Source of the DNA: Prunella strophiata
Taxonomy: Eukaryota > Chordata > Aves > Passeriformes > Prunellidae
DNA: 64,000 bases
Reading direction: 5' to 3'
Assembly (NCBI GenBank): GCA_036583965.1
Contig: JAZBQD010000030.1
Span: 84,696,800 to 84,760,799, forward strand
In this document: positions 12,101-22,825 of the stretch, piece after piece
Position numbering within the stretch: position 1 is the stretch's first letter
Layout of the letters: each line of letters opens with the position of its first letter
Position numbers and translations under genes: made by a program
The notes under the pieces: model-generated
The model's database searches: none
Seen by the model: only the letters and a program-made list of their open reading frames with translations
Told to the model about the DNA's origin: nothing

Positions 12101-15100
12101 CAGCAAGGGAGGCCTATGTTATGTCTCACCATCTTTGCTGTAACATTGGTTCAGTTGTCTCCTCCAGGAAAGGCATAAAGGGCAGATTAGCTGTCTCTCC
12201 TCAGGCTAAACCAAACCCATGTCTTTCAGACCTGGGAAACAGATTCTGCTTTCTTGGCTCTGCCTTTTCCAGTGGTCTCTGCTGTGTTGTTTCCTCTTGG
12301 GTCTCACCTTTTGTCAAGTGCAGTACCACAAACCTGACAGCCTTCCAGCTAAGCCCATGCCTGAGCTGAAGAGAGTTAAAGCATTATTTTATATATTCTT
12401 ATATACATGTAGGAACATGAGATTTATCTTTTTTACTACAGCATGACACAGTAGACTCACTTTAAACAACCACTAGAGTTTTTAATTTTTTTTATAGATT
12501 TGTTTATTTGCAGAGCTGATCCCTCTCTGGCCATTGGACACTTTCCTTTTAAATTACATTAAATTGCTTTGGTTTTTTTCTTTTTTTTTTACAAGGGACA
12601 TCTCTTAAATACCTCAAGCCTTTTGGAGCCTGTGCCCAGCACCACTGAGGTGCTCACTCCTTGCTGCTGTCTGTCAATGAACCAGTCTCATTCTCGAGTC
12701 CATCATCGGCACCGCTGGCTGCACTGCCTGAGACTCTGAGCAATCACAGGGCCACAGCAGCCTCCCACTGAGCCCTTCTTGATCAAAACTTTCCATTTTG
12801 ATAATGAGTTAATCGCTGTTACTCTCTGAGTAATGTTTTCCAGGCTGTTTTGTGCCCACCACGCAGCAGATCTGTCTAGACCACACACTCGCTGCACTTG
12901 CCTGAGAGCGCTCTGTGGGAGACGCCGTGACCAGACATGCATTTGCTTCTGTCAGCCAGATCTGTCACCCTGTCACATAAAGAAATAAGACTGGCTTGAC
13001 AAGCCTACATTGGCAGCTACTCCTCCCTGCTCCCTTCCAGGTGTCAGATTATTTGTTTCAGTATTTTTTGCAGGAACCAGGTGTTGCACTGATGGGGGTA
13101 CACATTCCCCAGAGGACCTTGCCCTTGCCCTCAATGCCAGGCACCCTCCTCTCCTGTTACAGTCCTTCTGAAGATGTGGCAAGAGCTCAGCATTTGTGAA
13201 TTCTTACAGAAAACCCCCAATGGCTCGGAAATTTTAGCACAGTCCCCCCCTCCCTCCCCCTCAGTTCTTCTGAGCATCTTAAGATTTAGATCATGAGGTC
13301 TAGACGAACTTGAAAGCACCATATTTATTTAGAAAGTACACGTTAACCTGGTGCTTTGAACTTGGTTGGAGGGCTTGTTTGTTTTCAGTGTTATATTAGT
13401 TACATAAATCTCTTTTTTATGTTTCTGCATGAAAACTTTGCTGTCGACCAAGACTGTATACAAAGACTGAATCACTTCCTTTGAGGCATACTACTGTTAA
13501 AACATGGGATGAGTGTCTGAGATCTCCATTTTGTGGTGAAAAGCTAAAATAAAGAAATCTTCCAAGAGCAGCTGGCAGAAAATATTTGTAATGAGAGCTG
13601 CCAACTACTAGAGGAAAGTGGCTTATTTATACAGGGGCACCACTGAGACAGACTGAAGAGACAGACTGCGTTGGATTTAGAAAATCAAAATCACCCAAGT
13701 GGACAAGGCTGTAAAAACTATATGATATAAAAAATGAATCTTATAATGCAGCAGCACCTGCATCTGGCAATCTCATTCACGCCTTCTGCAGGAGATAAAC
13801 CTTCTTGCTCTATCAAATAAACCCCATAATTACACTGCTTAAGTAGGATATTAAGTGGCATCATATTAAGCCATTACATGACCCTTGTCATCATCAGCCC
13901 TGCCAGGCAGTGAGGAGAGCTGTTGCTCCCTGCTGATTACTCTGGGTATCTATTTAAACATACTGTGGTAATTAGAAACATCTAAATAAAGCCCTGCCCA
14001 AGGATTACAAGGGCTGAATGAAGAAACCTTTCTTTCTGGTGGCTACAATGCCCTTGCCCGCTGTTGTTGTGTGCACACACATCCTTGCCAACGTCCCTCA
14101 TTTTGATATGATCCAAAGCTCTAAGAGGTAAGAAGGCAAAGAGGTTCAAAGGCAGCATCCTTTTCCTGCTCTGATTGATAGACCCTCTGCCACTGGCAAA
14201 GAGAATTTTTCCACAGGGCTTGAAAGCCAAATGTGCTAATTCCTCCTGCTTTACTCTTTTATGCCTTTCTCTGAAAGGAAACCTGCAGGTTTCAGATGCC
14301 AGCTTCATTCTAGGCATCCTTCCTAATTACCTGAACTGCCATTGTTATATGCAGCACATATATTGATCACTATCATGAATGTTGCCTTTCTAATATTCAG
14401 CGAGTGTGAATCAAACTGTGTCACAGATGTGGACTTCAATCACAAGGTATATCTGAGTGCACCCCACAGATTACCCTTCCTTATAGTAACTATAGCTGAA
14501 TCAGAAAAAAAAAAAAATCACTCAAGTTCCTGTTCTTTAGTTATCATCTAAGGTAATATGATATTAGCTTGGGAACACTACAGGGCACCTACTCCTGGAA
14601 AAAAATTCAGCTTTGGGTGGGAGAAACCCCTTGCTGTACATGAAAGGAATTTGGGAACATGCTTCCAGACTGGATTGCCTCCCAGATTTAGGAAACAGAT
14701 GGCCTAGAAAAGTCTATGTTCATTTTTCAAAGCACCAATTTTAGCATTTGCCTTTCACTTAATTGTGTTTCAAGAGAACTTTTTTCACTTCCCCCAGGAA
14801 AACCACCGCAAAAGGATTTCCAGCTCTGTGCTGCGCTGCCATCCCTGCTTCTCTCTCACTCACAGGATTTACCTCTTCAATTCCTGGGCTCAGATGCTAC
14901 TGTGCTTTCCATCAACTGCAAAAATAGGTTCACAAGCAAGCTCACAAACAAGTTGTACTTCATGCCACTGTCAAGTAATTATAGTGGTAGACACAGTTTG
15001 TAATAGTGCTTTATGGAAAGGAAAAAGATATACCAATGATCTTTGTCAAAAGGGAGGTTTAAAGATTTTAAGATACTTGAGGGGAAATTGAAGTTGTCCA

Positions 15101-15157
15101 CCTCAATCACAAAGGCAGCCTGTTATTTTATAGCCAAGGGCCAAATCATCATAGGAT
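9124..15157. other. Intergenic low-copy sequence with possible non-coding conserved elements
   Basis: No gene or repeat family recognised. The tracts at about 9400-9770, 12660-12980 and 13730-14000 are repeat-free and rich in homeodomain-type TAAT/ATTA and GATAA cores, the look of conserved enhancers near developmental genes. Conservation cannot be judged from this sequence alone. A 151-codon minus-strand open frame at 10569-11024 matches nothing known. Confidence 0.4.
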
Positions 15158-15368
15158 ATTTAGAAAAGTTTCTTTACCAAAAGGGCTGCCAGGCATTGGA
15201 ATGGGCTGCCTAGGGAAGTGGTATCACCATCTCTGGAAGCATTCAAAAAACATGTGGATATAGGACTCAGGGACATGGCTTAGTAGTGAACATGGTAGTG
15301 CAAGAGGAATGTTTGGCTTCATGAACTTAAAGATCTTTTCCAATCTTACCAATTCTATGATTCTGTGA
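15158..15368 (+). mobile_element. CR1 3'-end remnant
   Basis: An older copy: agtttctttaccaaaagggc, then tggaatgggctgcctaggg, then the tail caattctatgattctgtgat. Sense plus and more diverged than the others. Confidence 0.75.
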
Positions 15369-17783
15369 TATGAAAAACTACAACAATATTTCCCCTTGCA
15401 TACAGAACGCATCTTTTGTGATCAAGGGTCACACTAAGACTTCTCAGTGCCTGGCCATGGAATAGATCCAATATAATTGTGTAGACAGGTGCACAGCTGC
15501 AGCCAGCTGCAGGGGGTGGGTGTGTGTGAGCACCAGGTTATCTGGTAGTCCTCTGGCCTTTTTAGACCAGAATAGCTGTTCCAAAACAAACACGCTGCAA
15601 TAGATGCTCTAGAAGGGCTCATCAGGCTTTGCTTTCCTGAAAAAGATTGTTTCCCATGAATAATCACTGCCCTTTGGCTTTCCTTCAACTAGCACGACCT
15701 AGTGAGAACCACTCCCAAGCAACTACTGGGAGATGATGTATTCTGCAACAGTTATTATTGCAAATTTGCTTAGGTAGAGAAGGTCAGGAGAGGCATTGAC
15801 TGGAAATGCTCTTAGACCAACTTGCCCAGAGGTTAAGCAGCAATAAGGAGCAGAATGGAAGATTTTACTTAGCAGGCTCAAAAGTGATGCTGAAAAAAAA
15901 AGCAAAGCCTATTTTTGTCTCTTGTCATCTGTGCCTCAATCACAGTATGGAATTACTCTGGTCCAGCGACTGCCTGCCCAGAGAAAGGCCCACATTCATT
16001 CCACCTCCAGGGTTTCCATTAACACAGCAGTTACACTGTCATTTGGGCAGAAGGCCCGAGTCAAGCACTGCTTCATTTCATCTGCATCTGTCCTAAAGTA
16101 ATATCCCTCTGCCCTTTCCTATCCTGTTTGTTTCCCTCTGAGGAAGCAGACTGCTGCTTCTGTGAGGAATGACTGCCTCCATTGGACAGCAGAATGCTTT
16201 GGAGCAATCACACTAAGTAGGCAACGCTGCTGCTATGAATTACTGTCTATAGCACATTATGGTGACCTCCCTACTTTCTTTTTCCATTTCATTTGAGGAC
16301 CTAGAAAGGAAAGGCACCTTTGTCTGTGTCATAATCATTCAAATATGATGCTTTTCAGTGATCCTTTCAAGGTAACAGAAAGCAATTTTGTTGAAAAAGG
16401 AGAATGCTCTAATAACATGGATCCTACTCTCCCCTTGTGTTTGGCATGGTGGAATTTGCAGGCAGCCCCTGTATTTCTATGGGATTTAAAATCTGGCATT
16501 CTGGTGGTCTCAGTTCAAAATTGCCCCCTTTCTTTAACCACCAAATTTAACTGTCAGGGTATCAGGATACTTTTTCATAAAACCTAAAGAAATTTATGGG
16601 TCTTATATTGTAAGATTAAAAGGTGGATGTTTTTTATTTCTGCTGGCATTTTCACACATTTTCCCCAGTCTGCATGTCTTTTAAGATAAGAAAAGGCCCC
16701 AGCCTTTCTCCCCTTTCTCCCTGAAGAGAGATTGCCATCCTTCACCAACCTAAGAAAGACAAAATTTTGAGGCTTATTTATTTATATTTTCTGCTGTAGT
16801 ACCCTGGGAAACCATAAAGCAAACCGTGTAAAGCATATCCCTGTAAATCCTTCCAATTAAAATATCTTGATTTGCAAAGGTCATTCTTTGGCAAGGAAAA
16901 TATTGAATAGTTTTAGATTCTTTAAAATCTAGGATTCTTAGGACTAATTTAGGAATAATGAACTGTTATCTCAATGATTTTGTCTTGTAAGGCAGATGAG
17001 AGAGATATTATTGGGGAATATTTATTCTGAACGACCTTATGTTTCCTCTAAGGGAAAAAGGATGCTCGGCTCTCAGCTGTTAAGTTCTGTTTAGCTATTG
17101 CTAATGATAACAGTGACCTCTTGTGGATATTTCTAAAATGTTTTCTAATTCAAGTTATTTTAACCCTGGTGGTAGTTTTGGATCTGTTTGTTGACATTCC
17201 TAATACCTTTGTAACTTAACAAAAGAAAAAACAAATTCTTCCTTGATCAAGTTTATTACTAGATCCCTGATTTCAGTACCATATCTTTAAGTTAGAAAGT
17301 AAAATAGTACATATATTGAACAGGAAGAGAGTTGGTTTAAAAAATAAATGGGTGGGCTTGAGGTTTCCTAATTAAGTGTGCTACTGTAACTAGAAGTCAC
17401 TGCACAGACTTTGGTATTTCCAATTAAAGATGTTACATCTGTCTGAGCAAAAGCAGTCAGTAATAACCTCACCTGGGCTAACAAATTTGTCTTTTGACTT
17501 CAGACATAAAATGTAGTTTCAGACTAGTGGCACGGGATGTTCTTCACCATGCTTCTCTTTTTTGTTTCCAGATGCATGTTGTGCCACTTTATACTTGGGC
17601 TAACCCTTGCTGTGGCTTCTCAAAGTCATAAACATGGTCAGCAGTCAGCAGTCAGCAGTGTTTGAACCCTGAGCTTTATGCCAAAGCAGCTGAGTCTCAT
17701 CTACCCTCTGGTCAAGGGCTGGTAGGTTTTTGCAGAAAGAGCAGATGAATAAACACAGGGCATGAACATCTCTTTCACTGAAA
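15369..17783. other. Intergenic low-copy sequence
   Basis: AT-rich DNA with no recognised gene. A short tandem CAGTCAG-type repeat lies at about 17639-17660. Confidence 0.55.
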
Positions 17784-18178
17784 CACAGAATGATTTGGGT
17801 TGGGGGGGACATTAAAGATCATCTAGTTCCAACCCCCTGCTGTGGCCAGGGACACTCACTAGACCAGGCTGCTCAGAGCCCCATCCAGCCTGGCCCTGAG
17901 CACTTCAGGGAACACTTCTCTGGGCAGCCTGTTTCAGTGCCTCACCACCCTCAGAGGAAAGAATTTCTTCCTAATATCTAATCTAAAGGCACTCTCTGTC
18001 TGAAGCTATTGCCCTTGTCCTGCCACTACATGCCCTTGTGAAAGGTCCCTCTCCAGCTCTCTTCTAGGCTCCTTCAGGTACTGGAAAGATGCAAGTTAGT
18101 CACCCCAAAACTTTTTTTTCCAGGTTGAACAAACCCAATTCTCTCAGCCTTTTCTCATAGGAGAGGTGATTCATGCCT
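17784..18178 (-). mobile_element. CR1 retrotransposon remnant
   Basis: The hallmark reverse-complement CR1 tail (cacagaatgatttgggtt, aagatcatctagttccaacc) is followed by the gctgctcagagccccatcc and cctgagcacttcagggaac body. It ends near ctcataggagaggtg. It is 5'-truncated, sense minus, with no coding capacity. Confidence 0.9.
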
Positions 18179-21100
18179 CAAGGAAAAGGAATTATGTGGC
18201 TGGAGATGGGATAAAAATACCTAAGTGTTTTTTTCCCAAGGACTAGTTTTGGGAGAAATTCTTCCTGTTCAATAACTCCTGAGGTTTACATACCCATGGA
18301 AGTGTTTTACAAAGCTGAAAGACATTGGCACAGAGAAGGAAAAGGATAATGTGTCTGAGCACCCACAGGACTGAACTGAATGGAAATGAAACTCAATAAT
18401 GCAAACTACATTTTTTGGAAGTAGCAACAAAAATTATCTGGAAGATAGGAAGAGAAAGCTGGCAATGCTGGATAGAGAGAGAAAGAAAGAGTGAGCTTAA
18501 GATGACCCATCAATAGCACTGGGATCCATTAAGGGGAAGATTCAGTCTTGAGAGGGGTGTGTCCCATCCAAGTGGGGAAATATTGGAATATAATGCAATG
18601 TATTACACATTAATACAATGTAATTCATTTCTAGGCATGTATATTAAGGACACAGGAACTTGAAAGATGATCTAATGAAGAGATGGGCTACTTTGACCAT
18701 CAGAGAAGAGGACAAAGCTATCCTGCTCCTGCCAGCAAAAGGAGAAGAAAGTTATGGTTATTCTGCACAGTTCCACTTGGGCTGGAGGACATGGAAGGGG
18801 AAATCTGCAGAGCATACACCAACAACTGAGCCTAGAAGCTGCTGCAGTCTTTGCTTTGACCAGTTAGTGTCTGCAGAAGGTGAAGGATCAAAGTCCCACC
18901 ACCATGTGAGGAGCCTGAAGGAAACACAAACAGAATAATGTGTTTCTGAGGCTGAACACCCCTTCCATATACATGGAAGAAACATAAGCAACAACTTACA
19001 TTTATGTAAGAAAACAAGCTGTTCCATGAAGAGCAAATAAAAAGGAGCACACACTTGGCTGAAATGACCAGTCATTAGAAATGTGAACCAGGGTTTGTTA
19101 ATGGACTTCTGGAACATGCTGTCAGTTGTCAGCTGTCAGCATTGGCACAGAATGATGGCTGAATGATGCCAGCTTTACACAATAATCTCATATTCAGTGG
19201 ACTTACAGCAGAGGATAGGAGACACAGCAAGTCTTGCAAAGTGACACTGTAGTTGCTTTATCCAGGAATCATTTATTAAAACAAATATCATCCCCCTCCT
19301 CCCCACCAAAAAACAAAAACAAACAAACAAACAAAAAAACCCAACAAAAAAAACCCAATATGGTCATATTTTAAAAAGGGAATGGAAAAAACTCCAGACA
19401 CTTACTTTCCTGACAATGACTGTCCCCTGCAGCTTCTTTTCAAGATCCTGTGAGATTTAATTTACTGGTAACAAATTTTTCATTTTCTTTACTTATGTAG
19501 TTAATTCATAGTGAAAACACCACCTTTATAGAAATATCTACTTAGTAAAGTAGATAGCTGATAAACAGCCTAACCACAACATACTCATATTATTTTTTGT
19601 ACACATTGTACTGAACACTGTGAAACTGGGACACACTGTACTTAAAGCATCACACCAGGAAACCATATTCCATTACCATTTCACATGGGGGAGGAGGGGG
19701 GAAAAAAAGCACTGTTCATTTTGCTTGTTTTTCTTTCTCTGTAATTACTTTTTAAGATTCATCACTTAATATGGTTTCAGAATTTCCACAGGTCTCAAAA
19801 CCTTTCTCGAGTTTCAGAAACAGCAGACTGGCAGCAGCACAGCCAGGGGTCAGCATTTCACCCAGGCAGTGACACTGCCCCCACAGCTTTTGATTGATCT
19901 CTCTTGCCATTAATCCAGGTCTCTGGCCTTCAGATGTTTCATTTCCTTCCTTTGAAGTGATGCATGGTGATTTACAGCCATGCAATTGTCCTCCTGGCCA
20001 GTGTCTGAGATATGGGGCTCTCCTTGAAGCTGAGGCACAGCATCCCTGTGATTCCTGAGCTCCACCAGCATGGGACCAGGCTGCTGCACCCCAGGCAAGA
20101 CACATTTGTGAGAGAAGCACCACCATGTCCCACAGCACAGCAAAAGGATAAAGGGAAACCCACAGTAGTCTGGGTAAGGGGGCAGGAGGGGTACAAGGGC
20201 AGGATCACCAGGTTCCTGCCTGGAAGCCTACAAAAATAAAAGCAATCCTGAATTAGTCACAAGTCCAGAGGCCAAACACTGCTCTGGTCACACTTGGGCA
20301 GAGCAACAGCCAGACCCCTGCAGTGTACTGCAGGATTAGTCATGCTCTGAGGGAACAAGACAACACAGCAGATTAATGCTAAAACAAGTCATTCCCAGGG
20401 CTTTTCTCAATATTTGTTTCTTCTGCTTGATCAATAATCTTTAAAAATTCAGATTTTTCCTTAGCAGGAACAGGAAGAATTAAAATTAGTGTCTCTGTCC
20501 TCTGTGTGGCCACCACTTTTCACTAAAGCTACAAGAACTGGGGCTTCTCTCTCACTGGAAAATCTTACTGAAATCACCAAGCAGCTGAAAATTTTGTGGA
20601 GGGAAGGACTGCTGCTCCAGCCATGAGACCTTACAGAGTCCCACTGTTATTGTCCCAGCTGGCAGCAGCACTTGGATCCCTCTGGAAAGATGGGAAGGAT
20701 TACTTCATGTTTTACGTGCTCTGGGTATATTTTAACCACAATAATAACTAGTGGTTGCAACATAACACTGTCTCTGTCAGTGGTTGTCATGGTTCAGTCC
20801 CAGCAGTCTGCAGGGGTAGGATAATGTAATTACCTCCCAGTAGCTCTGGGGAGAGGTAGCTGGTTTCAGTCATCCTGCACTGGTGTGGCTGACAACAGAG
20901 GCACAGCCTTGCACCCAGGCAGGGGTTTCTGTCTAAAAATTTAGCAAGAGAAACGAGGCATTAAGAAGGAGTCTCAGTGCCTCTTTCCAGAAGCAATCAG
21001 GAGCCAAGTTTCTCTGAGCAGGATGTGTAGATGCAAACAGGTTCATAGGACTCTCCCTAAGCTTCTTCTGGGAACATGAAGGGAACTCCTGGCTCCCAGG

Positions 21101-21497
21101 AGTAAAGATACTCATTTTCCAGAAGCACAAACATTGTACTAAGAACTCCCAGAGGGGTGCAGGACATACAAGCAATAACTACCTGCACAAAAGTGCCTAG
21201 GAAAAATATTTGCATCTGTACAGCCCTGAAGGCATGAAGTTATTGTCAAGAACAGAGTTGGTGGGCATGGCATGGAGGATTGCTGTAGGGCCCTTCTCTG
21301 TGGTGCCTGGAAGTGGCTCCAGGTTAGGGTCAGGGTGCAGCCCTTGGGCTGGCTCAGTGCAGCACAGGCCTTTTTGCCAAGAGGTGAGTGGAGGTGAGAG
21401 AAGATAGGGTGACAAGTCACCTGGTGCTCCTGTCAGACGTTATGCAATGAGGGGAGCTGGGTAACCAGTGGTAACCAAAATAAAGGATTTGTGTGCA
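18179..21497. other. Intergenic low-copy sequence
   Basis: Contains an A/C-rich low-complexity tract (19290-19356). A segment starting at about 20787 (tgtcatggttcagtcccagc) resembles the 5' start of another avian LTR, but I could not follow it further. No gene recognised. Confidence 0.5.
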
Positions 21498-22103
21498 TGT
21501 TGTATAACAGGGCTCAACCCCAGACAGCAGTGAAGCACCACACAGCCACTCACTGCCTTCTCCCTGCTGGGATAGGGGTGAGAATTGGGAGGGGAGGAGT
21601 GGAAAAACTTGTGGGTTCAGATAAAGACAGTCCAACAGGTAAAGTAAAAGCCATGCACATCAGCAAAGTGGAGGAAGGAATTCATTCACCCCTTCCCACA
21701 GACAATCAGGTGTTCAGTCTGCTCTGGAAAAGCAGAGCCCCACCACACATAATGGAGACTTGGGAAGACAAATGCCATCACTCTGAACTTCCCCCCTTTC
21801 TCCTTCCCCCCCCCCCTTTATATCCTGAGTCCATAGGGTGTAGGATATCCCTTTGCTCACTTGGGCTCAGCTGTCCTGGCTGTGTCCCCTTCCAGCCCTT
21901 GTGCACCCCCAGCCTGTTATTGCTGGGGTGGGGTGAGGAGCAGAACTGCCCTTGACTCTGTGTAAGCACAGCTCAGCAACAGTTGAAATATCTGTGTTGT
22001 CAACACAAATGTTGACATTTGTGTTTCCAGCACAAATCCAAAACTCAGCCCCAAATGAGCTACTGCAGAGAAAACCAACTCTATCCCAGCCAAAACCAGC
22101 ACA
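21498..22103 (+). mobile_element. Solo LTR of an avian endogenous retrovirus (plus orientation)
   Basis: It begins near tgttgtataacagggctcaa and ends near agccaaaaccagcaca, giving TG...CA ends. It has a TATA-like box (TTTATAT at 21817-21823) after a C-rich tract, and a downstream hairpin at 22002-22025. I recognise the overall sequence as a widespread avian ERV LTR type. No primer-binding site or gag/pol sequence follows, so it is a solo LTR. No clear target-site duplication was found, so the ends may be off by some bases. A 154-codon open frame inside is not a known protein. Confidence 0.65.
22002..22025. repeat. 10-bp inverted repeat with a 4-nt loop in the LTR
   Basis: The arms aacacaaatg and catttgtgtt are perfectly complementary around ttga. 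An overlapping alternative pair (tgtcaaca and tgttgaca, 21998-22017) uses the same bases, so two mutually exclusive stems are possible. Confidence 0.8.
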
Positions 22104-22392
22104 CCACAACAACAGCTACACACAACTCCATCACCTCCTGCATCATCCAGGAGGGGCTGGAGTGAGTGATGGAGTGCAGTGAGTCAGGCTGGGATGTCAA
22201 TAAGGTGTTTTAGCAAAAACACCCAAGTTCTGGCTTCTTTTCAGGCTCCCTCTGCTCCCCTCTGTACCCTCAAGCACCTTTGTATTCCAGTACAGGAAAG
22301 AGAAAGACAGAAAAGGTCTAGGCAAAGAAGAACAGGAAAATTCAGCAAAGAACTGCTAGACTTAGAAGATTTCAGAAGGAAAGCATTTGGAT

Positions 22393-22825
22393 GAACCACA
22401 GAATATGGTGAATCTTTTAAGTTGGAGATTATGCTTAAGGTCAACATGTCTAACTCTTGCCCCAGCACTGCCAAGTTCACCACTAAACCATGTCCCCAAG
22501 TACCTCATCTGCTGGTCTTTCAAATACCTCCAGGGATGGCAGCTCTACCACTTCCCTGAGCAGCCTGTTCCAATGCTTAACAACCCTTTTGGTGAAGAAC
22601 TTTTTCCTTATATAAACCTCCCTTGATGTAAAACTGAGACTGTTTTTTCTTGTGCTCTTGCTTATTACTTGTGAGAAGATGCCAACCCCCACCTCACCAC
22701 AAGTTCTTTTTGAGTAGTTGTAGAGAGAGAGTAGAGGGAGAGTAGAGCTGAAGAGGCTCCTCTGAGCCTGCCTTTCTCCAGGCTAAACAGCACCAGCCCC
22801 CTCAGCCCCTCACAGGACTGTTCTC
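22393..22825 (-). mobile_element. CR1 retrotransposon remnant
   Basis: Contains the CR1 body segments ccagggatggcagctctacc, agcctgttccaatgctta, ggtgaagaactttttcct and ctccaggctaaacagcacc in order. The 3' tail (near 22399, cacagaatatggtgaatc) is diverged. Sense minus, 5'-truncated. A small insertion-like GA-rich tract lies at about 22723-22746. Confidence 0.88.

Noticed and set aside
20787..20935. Possible start of another avian LTR (tgtcatggttcagtcccagc)
   Set aside because: Only about 20 bp look LTR-like; the following sequence and the far end could not be matched.
21491..21955. 154-codon plus-strand open frame
   Set aside because: Lies inside the solo LTR and matches no retroviral protein.
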